The notes under the pieces were generated by a model. That model was not told where the DNA came from and did not search any database. It worked only from the letters and a program-made list of their open reading frames with translations. From NCBI GenBank assembly GCA_965659115.1, contig CBFHUP010000084.1:1-6691 (forward strand): a stretch of 6,691 nt of DNA. Direction: 5' to 3'. Below, one piece after another: positions 1 to 5,235 of the stretch. Source of the DNA: UBA8752 sp965659115 (GTDB lineage: Bacteria > Bacteroidota > Bacteroidia > Flavobacteriales_D > Sanyastnellaceae). Every line of letters starts with the position of its first letter. The first letter of the stretch is position 1. A program made the translations under genes and the position numbers.

Positions 1-31
1 AGGAAAAGGCCCGCTTTTGGCGGGCCTTTTT
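1..31. terminator. Bidirectional intrinsic terminator
   Basis: An 11-bp perfect stem (AAAAGGCCCGC at 4-14 paired with GCGGGCCTTTT at 20-30) closes a 5-nt loop and is followed by T27-T31. The mirrored A-run at 4-7 becomes the U-tract on the other strand. It can therefore end the minus-strand gene finishing at 79 and a plus-strand gene lying left of the window. The 47 bp between it and the stop codon at 79 show nothing else. Confidence 0.9.
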
Positions 32-78
32 CGTGGGCAGTTGGAAATTGTAGGGAAGCGTATACCGCGCAATGCACC

Positions 79-2025
79 TCAGCTGTCCAGCCGAATGGGC
101 GTATCCCTTGGTGCTTGAACGCCATATTTAAACCGGATGTTTTTGCGCTCGCTGGGTTTCACGGTGATGTCCCATTCGACACGCCCCGTGTCTTTGTCCA
201 GCTTTCCGCCGCCGAGGCTTTCTGCTTTGACCTCGACATCCTCGTCGTTGGAGAGGGGAAGTTGGTCATCGATCACAATGCGGATGGGTTGTTGCTTGCG
301 GTTGTCGACCATGATTTCCCATGTGCGTTCGAGTTCTCGCTTCCCGGTGATGATGTTGGACTTGTTGTCGTGTCCTTTGAGTTTGCGGCGGACTTGAATG
401 GCCGGGTCGGGGCCGAGTGAAAGGCTGAGCGTATCGGAAGCGAGGTTGAGGGCGAGCGTGCTTTCGCCGACGAAGTCATCTTCGAAGTAGATCCGCAACC
501 GGCCACTGATGAGGTCGAGTTCCTCCCAATCCATGATGTGGGCCATTAAATAGGCTTGTGCATCCAATTTTGGGGTGGCTTGGTACAGAAATTCGGTGGG
601 CACTTCCATGTCCTTAATCCGCACGGACTGCACCACACCGTCTGAAGCGATGCTGTACTTGGCGGCGATGTCGAACCGCGTCTGGGTAGGGGTGCTTTGG
701 ACGGTTACAGAGGCATAATCAAAGGCCTGTGCGGCTTTTTGAGCCGCGCGTTCCCGGCGGCTTCCGAAGAGCGATCCGCGTTCGGGTTCATCTTCATTGG
801 CGATGCCATCGGCGTAATAGGCAATGGATACTTCTTCGAGCATTTCAAGGGCTGGGGCGAGGGCAACATTCATCACGCTGTTGGAGACGGCGATGTTTTC
901 GGCCACCATGCCCATGCTGGAGTAGCTGATGTTTCGGGCATTGGTCGGCACGTCAATCATGTAGAACCCATTGATGTCGGTGACGGCATTCCGGCCACCG
1001 GAGACGCTCACCGTGGCGCCGATGAGGGGTTGGCCTTGGGCATCATACAGTTGGCCGCGCACTTGGCGTACGGAGGGGTTGTATGCCTGGGTCTTCAACC
1101 AATTGTTTGCCGCCGCGGCGGTGGAGGCTGCGGCCCCTTGGTAACCGTGGTGGTTGGCGTGCAAAAACCAAGGGGTCAAATTGGGTTTAGAACGGTTTCT
1201 ATTCGGCGTGCCTGTGGAAACGCTGAGGTTCACACGCTTCCAATCTTCTCCAGTTTGCTGGTGCACCAGGGCGATGCTTTCCAGTTTGAGCGGGTCGGCC
1301 ACGCTTTCTACGCGGGCGTTGTATGCGGGGTCCCACCCGGCGTTTTGCATCCAGTAACCGAAGCTGATGGTCCCGCTGGTCTGGGCATCGGCTTCAGTGT
1401 GGATGAGCATTTCGAGGTGGGTCTCGGTGCGCAACTGGGGCAGGGCTCCTATGGCGAGGTCCAGCTTGGTGAGGCTGGCCTGCATGTCGCCAATGCGTTG
1501 GTCAATGGCCTGCCGTTCTTGGAGCAATTCAATGCGGCGGCTGCGCATGAATTTGGTGGCGTCGATCAGCCGACTGAGGTCGACACCGCTGTCTTTTACG
1601 GTGAACTGAGTATGGGACGCAAGGAGCTGTTCTTCCTTATCCAGAATGGTGTACCAATGCTGCTCTTGCTGCATGTCATGGTACAAGTCGTTGCGCTCTT
1701 TTTGGAGGCGTTCTCTTTCGGCTTGGCTTTCGGCACCGCTCAAGGTGTCGGTATGGTAGCGGTGGGTGACAGACAAGATCGTGAACTCGCCGGTTCCGGT
1801 GATGCGCACCTGGCTGGGGTCGATGGCGGTGGGCAGGCTTGGAAAGACCAAGGTGGCGGTCCCCGCAGGCACGACGGTGTTGGCCGTGCGTTTGATTTGG
1901 GCTCCCTGACGGTAGACCGTAACGTGGTCAATACTGTGGCGGACTTCCTTTTCGGGATTTTCGTTGGCCAATGCTCCTGAGAGGCTCAGCATGGCGAACA
2001 GGGAAAGGGCGGTGCGTGGTAGCAT
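79..2025 (-). CDS. Exported DUF4140/DUF4139 (MuiA-type) protein with inserted carboxypeptidase regulatory-like domain
   Basis: A 648-residue protein starting at the ATG at 2023-2025. The open frame extends to a GTG at 2145, but those 40 extra residues are charged, would bury the signal peptide and run across the divergent gene. From the ATG, residues 1-20 form a signal peptide (MLPRTALSLFAMLSLSGALA, then NEN). Residues about 29-130 resemble the N-terminal DUF4140 domain, with the typical opening HVTVYRQGAQIKR. Residues about 98-195 are charged, heptad-like helix, probably coiled coil. DUF4139-like beta-rich sequence begins near residue 200. It is interrupted at about 322-392 by a CarboxypepD_reg-like domain and resumes to the C-terminus, which includes RTWEIMVDNRKQQPIRIVI and VEWDITVKPSERKNIRFKY. 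Family members are called mucoidy inhibitor MuiA-like, but the biochemical role is unknown. Periplasmic or outer-membrane-associated location is inferred from the signal peptide. No lipobox or sorting domain is seen. No clear ribosome binding site precedes the ATG, as is usual in this phylum. The family call is strong; function is not established. Confidence 0.85.
   Translation of the reverse strand: MLPRTALSLFAMLSLSGALANENPEKEVRHSIDHVTVYRQGAQIKRTANTVVPAGTATLVFPSLPTAIDPSQVRITGTGEFTILSVTHRYHTDTLSGAESQAERERLQKERNDLYHDMQQEQHWYTILDKEEQLLASHTQFTVKDSGVDLSRLIDATKFMRSRRIELLQERQAIDQRIGDMQASLTKLDLAIGALPQLRTETHLEMLIHTEADAQTSGTISFGYWMQNAGWDPAYNARVESVADPLKLESIALVHQQTGEDWKRVNLSVSTGTPNRNRSKPNLTPWFLHANHHGYQGAAASTAAAANNWLKTQAYNPSVRQVRGQLYDAQGQPLIGATVSVSGGRNAVTDINGFYMIDVPTNARNISYSSMGMVAENIAVSNSVMNVALAPALEMLEEVSIAYYADGIANEDEPERGSLFGSRRERAAQKAAQAFDYASVTVQSTPTQTRFDIAAKYSIASDGVVQSVRIKDMEVPTEFLYQATPKLDAQAYLMAHIMDWEELDLISGRLRIYFEDDFVGESTLALNLASDTLSLSLGPDPAIQVRRKLKGHDNKSNIITGKRELERTWEIMVDNRKQQPIRIVIDDQLPLSNDEDVEVKAESLGGGKLDKDTGRVEWDITVKPSERKNIRFKYGVQAPRDTPIRLDS
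850..1062 (-). other. CarboxypepD_reg-like beta-sandwich domain inside the DUF4139 protein
   Basis: Encodes about residues 322-392 of the protein (numbered from the ATG at 2025). It opens with VRGQLYDAQGQPLIGATVSV and continues with TDINGFYMIDVP, then VMNVALAPALEMLEEV. This is the signature of the carboxypeptidase regulatory-like domain found at the N-terminus of SusC/TonB-dependent receptors and many surface proteins of Bacteroidota. Here it sits in the middle of the protein, flanked by an Ala-rich segment before it and a charged linker (EDEPERGSLFGSRRERAAQK) after it, consistent with a domain inserted into a surface loop. A structural role is inferred. Confidence 0.8.
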
Positions 2026-2093
2026 GGGCTTGAGGTTTTGACGTTCTCTCCTTGCGTTCCAACTCCCGTGCCAAAATTTCCGAACTTGTGGGG

Positions 2094-2441
2094 ATGCGTC
2101 CTTCCCTTCTCTGCTTGTCTCTCCTGTTTTTACTGGGCTTTTCACCCCTTGAAACAGTGGCCCAAAAAATATTTTCCGTGGACTATGAAAGCCGTGCGGA
2201 CGTCAAAGTCTTCGTGGTCGATTACGAGTCGAGGGCGGACCTGCTCGTTTTTAAGGAAGAGTATGAGGGCCGGGCAGATGGCAACGAGGGCCATTGGCAT
2301 TTTGTAGAGTACGAGAGCCGCGCCGACAAGAAGGTCTTCTTCGTGGATTACGAATCGAGGGCCGACCTCAAGGTGTTCTTTGTGGACTACGAAAGCCGCG
2401 CTGGGTGGCGCAACAAATCCAAGCAGCACTTGCTGTACTGA
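2094..2441 (+). CDS. Small exported DUF6150 (septoil-knot type) repeat protein
   Basis: A 115-residue protein starting at the ATG at 2094; an upstream in-frame TTG at 2052 would add 14 residues ahead of the hydrophobic leader and is disfavoured. Residues 1-23 form a signal peptide (MRPSLLCLSLLFLLGFSPLETVA, cut before QKIF). The rest consists of six copies of Y-E-S/G-R-A at residues 31, 44, 57, 73, 86 and 99. The spacing is 13 residues, except 16 after the third copy, where GNEGHWHF replaces the usual segment. Alternating segments such as VKVFVVD and KKVFFVD are short beta strands. The C-terminus AGWRNKSKQHLLY matches the conserved ending I remember for DUF6150 proteins. To my recollection this family contains the 7_1 (septoil) knot domain, one of the most complex protein knots known; that link is recalled, not computed. 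No cysteine remains in the mature part and there is no membrane anchor, so a soluble periplasmic or secreted protein is expected. Biological function is unknown. It is divergent from the DUF4139 gene (68 bp) and convergent with trpS. Confidence 0.88.
   Translation: MRPSLLCLSLLFLLGFSPLETVAQKIFSVDYESRADVKVFVVDYESRADLLVFKEEYEGRADGNEGHWHFVEYESRADKKVFFVDYESRADLKVFFVDYESRAGWRNKSKQHLLY
2184..2435 (+). repeat. Two 126-bp (42-codon) halves, each of three YESRAD repeats
   Basis: The six Y-E-S/G-R-A repeats fall into two halves of 42 codons, 2184-2309 and 2310-2435. Corresponding repeats share codons: repeats 1 and 4 use AGC-CGN for Ser-Arg, repeats 2 and 5 both use TCG-AGG, and repeats 3 and 6 pair GGC-CGG with AGC-CGC. 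The stretch around repeats 2 and 5 (GAT-TAC-GAR-TCG-AGG-GCN-GAC) differs at only two third positions. Tyr73 and the final Tyr115 also lie one 42-residue period apart. This supports duplication of a three-repeat unit, although repeat 6 also resembles repeat 1. Confidence 0.75.
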
Positions 2442-2460
2442 CCGACTCCAAGAGCCGGTC
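2440..2460. terminator. Possible hairpin between convergent genes
   Basis: GACCGACTC and GAGCCGGTC pair across a CAA loop with one mismatch (A2445 against C2455), giving eight base pairs. The left arm includes the last two bases of the TGA stop of the DUF6150 gene. The hairpin fills nearly all of the 23-bp gap before the trpS stop. No T-tract follows on either strand, so it is a weak candidate for a shared terminator or an mRNA 3'-end stabiliser. Confidence 0.4.
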
Positions 2461-2464
2461 GGAT

Positions 2465-3439
2465 TTAGTAGCCCAGTGCATCGCGCAGCCTGTCCACAGT
2501 GGCGGTGGCGATGTTTCGGGCTTTCTCTGCGCCTTTTTTTAATTCCGCATCGAGGGCGGGCAGGTCGGCCATGTAGCGGTTGAAGGTGTCTCTTTCAGCA
2601 GCAAACCCATCCACCAAAGCCTCGAGGAGGTCCTTTTTTGCGTGTCCCCAACCGTAGCCGCCGGCGCGAAGTTTGGCCGCCATCTCTGCTGCATCGGCAG
2701 GGGAGGCCACCAAGCTGTAGAGCTGATGAGCCACTGAACTGTCAGGTTCTTTGGGGTCTTCCAGCGGGGTGGCGTCGGTGATGATCTGTTTGTTGATCAC
2801 CTTTTTCAGTGCCTTTGCATCGGCAAAGGGATCGATGGTGTTGTCCTTGGACTTGGACATTTTGGCGCCATCGGTACCCGGCACATACATGGTCGCCTCG
2901 TTGGTGCGTGCTTCGGGTTCAATGAGGACTTCCCGGCCCACTTTATGGTTGATGCGGCCCGCCACATCGCGCGCCATTTCGAGGTGCTGCAATTGGTCTT
3001 TGCCCACGGGCACTTCATTGGCGTCGTAAGCGAGGATGTCAGCCGCCATGAGCATGGGATAGCTGAACAGCCCGGCATTGACGTCTTCCAATCGATCGGC
3101 CTTGTCCTTGAAGCTGTGAGCGAGGGCCAGACGGCTGTATGGATAGAAGCAGCTCAGGTACCAGGCGAGCTCTGTGCACTGCGGCACATCGCTTTGGCGG
3201 TAAAAAACCGTCTTATCCGTATCCAAGCCACAGGCCAACCAAGCAGCGGCGACGGCATAGGTATTGGCCCTCAGTTCGTCGCCGTCTTTGATTTGGGTCA
3301 GGCTGTGCAGATCGGCGATAAAGAGAAAGGACTCGTCCGAGGACCCTTCTGCCAGTTGAATGGCGGGACGGATGGCACCCAGTACATTCCCGAGGTGGGG
3401 TGTACCTGTGCTTTGGATGCCGGTCAGAATTCGTGCCAT
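2465..3439 (-). CDS. trpS: Tryptophan--tRNA ligase (TrpRS)
   Basis: A complete 324-residue class I aminoacyl-tRNA synthetase that charges tRNA-Trp with tryptophan using ATP in the cytoplasm; the length is normal for bacterial TrpRS. The ATP-binding HIGH-type motif is TGTPHLGN at residues 11-18, close to the N-terminus as expected, which fixes the start at the ATG at 3437-3439. The KMSKS loop is at 193-197 (GAKMSKSKDN). The tryptophan-pocket and dimer region VPVGKDQLQHLEMARDVA is at 143-160, preceded by the conserved NAGLFSYPMLMAADILAY segment at 121-138. The C-terminal helical domain is intact (EKARNIATATVDRLRDALGY). It stands alone: it is divergent from the repeat-protein gene and convergent with the DUF6150 gene, so it is probably monocistronic. 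All catalytic motifs appear intact and the identification is secure. Confidence 0.97.
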   Translation of the reverse strand: MARILTGIQSTGTPHLGNVLGAIRPAIQLAEGSSDESFLFIADLHSLTQIKDGDELRANTYAVAAAWLACGLDTDKTVFYRQSDVPQCTELAWYLSCFYPYSRLALAHSFKDKADRLEDVNAGLFSYPMLMAADILAYDANEVPVGKDQLQHLEMARDVAGRINHKVGREVLIEPEARTNEATMYVPGTDGAKMSKSKDNTIDPFADAKALKKVINKQIITDATPLEDPKEPDSSVAHQLYSLVASPADAAEMAAKLRAGGYGWGHAKKDLLEALVDGFAAERDTFNRYMADLPALDAELKKGAEKARNIATATVDRLRDALGY

Positions 3440-3443
3440 GGCT

Positions 3444-3451
3444 CAAAAATA
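3444..3451 (-). promoter_or_regulatory. Bacteroidota -7-like box (TAnnTTTG) for trpS
   Basis: Read on the minus strand this is TATTTTTG, an exact match to the TAnnTTTG -7 element of the Bacteroidota housekeeping sigma factor. It lies only 4 bp before the trpS ATG, so the mRNA would be leaderless or nearly so. The nearest TTTG that could act as the -33 box (3477-3480) is 25 nt upstream, longer than the usual 19-21. The match may be chance in an AT-richer gap. Confidence 0.35.
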
Positions 3452-3463
3452 CAAGGAGATTGA

Positions 3464-3497
3464 AGGTGCACAGATACAAATTGGATTTGATGCACCT
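3464..3497. promoter_or_regulatory. Inverted repeat AGGTGCA/TGCACCT in the divergent trpS intergenic region
   Basis: Perfect 7-bp arms, AGGTGCA at 3464-3470 and TGCACCT at 3491-3497, are separated by 20 bp. They are centred within the 92-bp gap between trpS and the divergent repeat-protein gene. The arm centres are 27 bp apart, roughly two and a half helical turns. This could be an operator read by a dimeric regulator or a transcript stem-loop, or it may be chance; no regulator is encoded nearby. Confidence 0.35.
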
Positions 3498-3531
3498 CTT
3501 GAACTTGTCGTTTGCTTGTGACCTTTAAAGG

Positions 3532-4737
3532 ATGAGATATTTCCTGCTTGTGGCCTTGTTTTCCGTGCATACGGCTTCGTCGTCACAGACCCTCGAAATT
3601 GATTACCCCTACAATCCCGATTACGACAATACCGGGAACATCGGCATCAATGACCTTCTGCCCGTGCTGACCTTGTTCACGCAGGACTTCGAGGCGGAGG
3701 GCATCATGATTGATACCCTGACCCTCGAGAATGCGTTCCTCATGATGATGGCCCAGATCATCGAATTGCAGGGTCAGGTGGAGGCCTTGCAGTCGGCCGT
3801 CGTTCCAGGTTTGTCAGACCATGTGAGCCTTCAGGATGACCAGACACTCCTGATTTCAGGGGTGAACCTTCAGGTGGTCAACGGTACCGGCTCCACATCC
3901 GCAGTGAATGGATTGGGTAATTTCATTGTCGGGTACAATGAATCTGACTCTCTCACGACCGAACGCGGAGGCTCCCACAACCTGGTGATGGGGCGATTGA
4001 ACCAATACAGTTCGTTTAGTGGCATTGCGCATGGTTTGCGCAACTCTGTGCTGAATGATGAATCGGCGGTCATCGCCGGGTCCAACAATGTGGTCAGCGG
4101 CGTGCGCAGTGCGGTGCTGGGCGGCGATCAGAATACGGCGTCCGGCAACAAGGTGGTGGCCATTGGTGGTGTTGGAAACGAAGCCAAGGGCTCGGTGACC
4201 TTGGCCATTGGAGGGGAAGACAATCAAGCTGATGGAACCGCTGACATTGTGTTGGGGGGCAAAGGCAATGTTGCCATGGGTGGAATATCCGTGTTGGCGG
4301 GAGGCGGCAACAACGTGACCAGTGGGTACAAGAGCGTTTTGGTAGGAGGACAGGGGAATCAAACTTCACCGGATGAGGTGGGCAATGGTCAGTTCGCTGC
4401 AGTATTTGGAGGGCGATTCAACAATGCCAGCGACTACTGCGGAGCCATTTTGGGGGGAACTTCAAACACATTGTCAGGAGGTTTGAACTCTCCGAGCAGC
4501 TACTCGTCTCAGGGAAAGACCATCGTGGGAGGACGGGGTAACCTCAATGTGGCAGCCTCATATTCCACCATTCTCGGGGGAGAGTTCCTTGTGTTGGAGC
4601 CCCGGGACACGGCAACATTCTATGGCGGGGAGCCGGGCTTCTATGGTCCTGCCAATGATGTAGGGATTGGGAATTCCGAGAAGGTGTATGTCGGAAACAG
4701 CGTCAATCCTAACATGATTCTGACGGACGAGGACTGA
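3532..4737 (+). CDS. Secreted YadA-head-like repeat protein with dockerin-like calcium motif
   Basis: A 401-residue protein of unknown function, probably a surface or extracellular fibre. Residues 1-18 look like a signal peptide (MRYFLLVALFSVHTASSS). Residues 24-53 contain an EF-hand/dockerin-like loop, D30-x-D32-x-T34-G-x-I37-x-x-x-D41, followed by the helix LLPVLTLF. Residues about 62-90 are a helical, coiled-coil-like segment (LENAFLMMMAQIIELQGQVE) that could drive trimerisation. Residues about 97-160 form a leader module (SGVNLQVVNGTGST, VNGLGNFIVGYNES, GSHNLVMGRLNQ) that I recall preceding such repeats in other bacteria. Residues about 165-352 are GG-x-x-N repeats of the YadA-head/left-handed beta-roll type, with a strict 15-residue period over part of the region. 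The tail ends in NMILTDED. There is no autotransporter barrel and no recognisable type IX sorting domain. AAAGG abuts the ATG with no spacing, so it is not a functional Shine-Dalgarno. It is divergent from trpS and followed by a strong terminator. Alternatives are a tail-fibre-like or cell-surface structural protein. Confidence 0.82.
   Translation: MRYFLLVALFSVHTASSSQTLEIDYPYNPDYDNTGNIGINDLLPVLTLFTQDFEAEGIMIDTLTLENAFLMMMAQIIELQGQVEALQSAVVPGLSDHVSLQDDQTLLISGVNLQVVNGTGSTSAVNGLGNFIVGYNESDSLTTERGGSHNLVMGRLNQYSSFSGIAHGLRNSVLNDESAVIAGSNNVVSGVRSAVLGGDQNTASGNKVVAIGGVGNEAKGSVTLAIGGEDNQADGTADIVLGGKGNVAMGGISVLAGGGNNVTSGYKSVLVGGQGNQTSPDEVGNGQFAAVFGGRFNNASDYCGAILGGTSNTLSGGLNSPSSYSSQGKTIVGGRGNLNVAASYSTILGGEFLVLEPRDTATFYGGEPGFYGPANDVGIGNSEKVYVGNSVNPNMILTDED
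3601..3690 (+). other. Dockerin-like EF-hand segment
   Basis: Encodes residues 24-53 of the repeat protein. Asp30, Asp32, Thr34 and Asp41 fall at positions 1, 3, 5 and 12 of a canonical calcium loop, with Gly35 at position 6 and Ile37 at position 8. The helix DLLPVLTLF follows. Only one loop is present, whereas true type I dockerins carry two, so this is a half-dockerin or an unrelated EF-hand-like motif. Calcium binding is inferred. Confidence 0.6.
4024..4587 (+). repeat. 15-residue GG-x-x-N (YadA-head-like) coding repeats
   Basis: Encodes about residues 165-352. The landmark Asn falls at 171, 186, 201, 216, 231, 246, 261 and 276, an exact 15-residue period for eight units, then at 297, 312 and 337. 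The gaps 276-297 and 312-337 carry insertions of 6 and 10 residues (around SPDEVGNGQF and GLNSPSSYSSQG). Unit examples are VLGGDQNTASG, AIGGVGNEAKG and VLGGKGNVAMG. Units are diverged at the DNA level, so this is an old array rather than a recent expansion. Confidence 0.8.
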
Positions 4738-4757
4738 ACGCCTGCTGAGAGCCAGGT

Positions 4758-4792
4758 AAAAAAAACCCGGTCCTGTAAAGGCCGGGTTTTTT
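4758..4792. terminator. Bidirectional intrinsic terminator
   Basis: CCCGG (4766-4770) pairs with CCGGG (4782-4786), with an inner CC/GG pair next to a bulged T4771 and a TGTAAA loop. The stem is flanked by A4758-A4765 and T4787-T4792, which also pair and give a U-tract on either strand. It lies between the convergent ends of the repeat-protein gene (4737) and the bacilliredoxin gene (4816) and should serve both. Confidence 0.9.
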
Positions 4793-4803
4793 GTTGTTGG
4801 GAT

Positions 4804-4827
4804 GAGTTCTGCTGATCAGCAGAACTC
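4804..4827. repeat. Perfect 24-bp palindrome over the bacilliredoxin stop codon
   Basis: GAGTTCTGCTGA (4804-4815) is followed directly by its exact reverse complement, with no spacer. With a G-U wobble at 4803/4828 and two further pairs (4801-4802 with 4829-4830), the RNA stem could reach 15 bp. The palindrome covers the last codons of the minus-strand gene (GAG-TTC-TGC-TGA, that is E-F-C-stop) and sits just before the shared terminator. Possible roles are an mRNA 3'-end stabiliser, a protein-binding dyad or a chance result of duplication. No T-run follows it directly. Confidence 0.7.
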
Positions 4828-5226
4828 GTCGTAGGCGGCCTTGAGGTGCTCGGAGAGCATCTCGGCGGTGCGGCCTTCGATGTGATGGCGCTCCACCATG
4901 TGCACCAGCTTGCCGTCCTTGAAGAGGGCAACCGCAGGGCTGCTGGGCGGATAGGGCAGGGTGTGCTTGCGGACGCGCTCCACAGCTTCTACGTCAAAGC
5001 CAGCAAAGGCGGTGAGCAGTTTGCTGGGGAGTTTGGCATTCTCAAGGGAAGCCTTCACGCCGGGGCGCATGGAGCCTGCGGCACAGCCACAGACACTGTT
5101 GAGGACCACCACGGACGTGCCTTCCTCAGCGAGGGCGGCATCAACGGCAGCGGAATCTAGAAGTTCAGAGAAGCCAGCTTCGACGAGCTCGGCTTTCATG
5201 GGGTTGACAATCTCAGCGGGATACAT
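4816..5226 (-). CDS. BrxA/BrxB-family bacilliredoxin
   Basis: A complete 136-residue thioredoxin-fold protein of the YphP/YqiW (DUF1094) family. Family members remove bacillithiol from mixed disulfides on cytoplasmic proteins and have weak disulfide isomerase or reductase activity. The family CGC active site is at residues 46-48 in VLNSVCGCAAGSMRP, and the N-terminus MYPAEIVNPMKAELVEAGF is the family's usual opening, supporting the ATG at 5224-5226. The cis-proline region is YPPSSPAVALFKDGKLVHM at 92-110, and the C-terminal helix region follows (HHIEGRTAEMLSEHLKAAY). A third cysteine, Cys136, is the last residue. The gene starts 9 bp after the aspS stop on the same strand, so the two are very likely co-transcribed. 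Bacillithiol use is known in some Bacteroidota, but no bsh gene is in view, so the substrate thiol is inferred from the family. Confidence 0.93.
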   Translation of the reverse strand: MYPAEIVNPMKAELVEAGFSELLDSAAVDAALAEEGTSVVVLNSVCGCAAGSMRPGVKASLENAKLPSKLLTAFAGFDVEAVERVRKHTLPYPPSSPAVALFKDGKLVHMVERHHIEGRTAEMLSEHLKAAYDEFC

Positions 5227-5235
5227 GTTGTAAAG

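Noticed and set aside
697..1980. A 427-codon open frame on the plus strand
   Set aside because: It lies entirely antisense to the DUF4139 gene, which has a signal peptide and recognisable domains. The plus-strand translation is low-complexity Gly/Val/His-rich with no domain, typical of a shadow frame in GC-rich DNA.
2026..2093. A divergent promoter between the DUF4139 and DUF6150 genes
   Set aside because: A promoter must exist nearby, but I see no TAnnTTTG box with a suitable -33 element on either strand, so I do not mark one.
2026..2145. N-terminal extension of the DUF4139 gene to a GTG start
   Set aside because: The extra 40 residues are charged, precede a clear signal peptide and overlap the divergent DUF6150 gene. 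The ATG at 2025 is the better start.
2142..2429. A 95-codon minus-strand frame opposite the YESRAD repeats
   Set aside because: Its apparent repeats are only the reverse reading of the plus-strand repeats. The plus-strand protein has a signal peptide and a known family ending.
2184..2435. CRISPR-like or non-coding tandem repeat reading of the YESRAD region
   Set aside because: The repeats are in coding frame, vary mainly at synonymous positions and lack constant direct repeats with unique spacers.
2945..3463. A 172-codon plus-strand frame
   Set aside because: Antisense to trpS, whose catalytic motifs are intact; no domain or plausible start context.
3856..4362. A 168-codon minus-strand frame
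   Set aside because: Mirror of the Gly/Asn repeat coding sequence; the repeats explain the long open frame.
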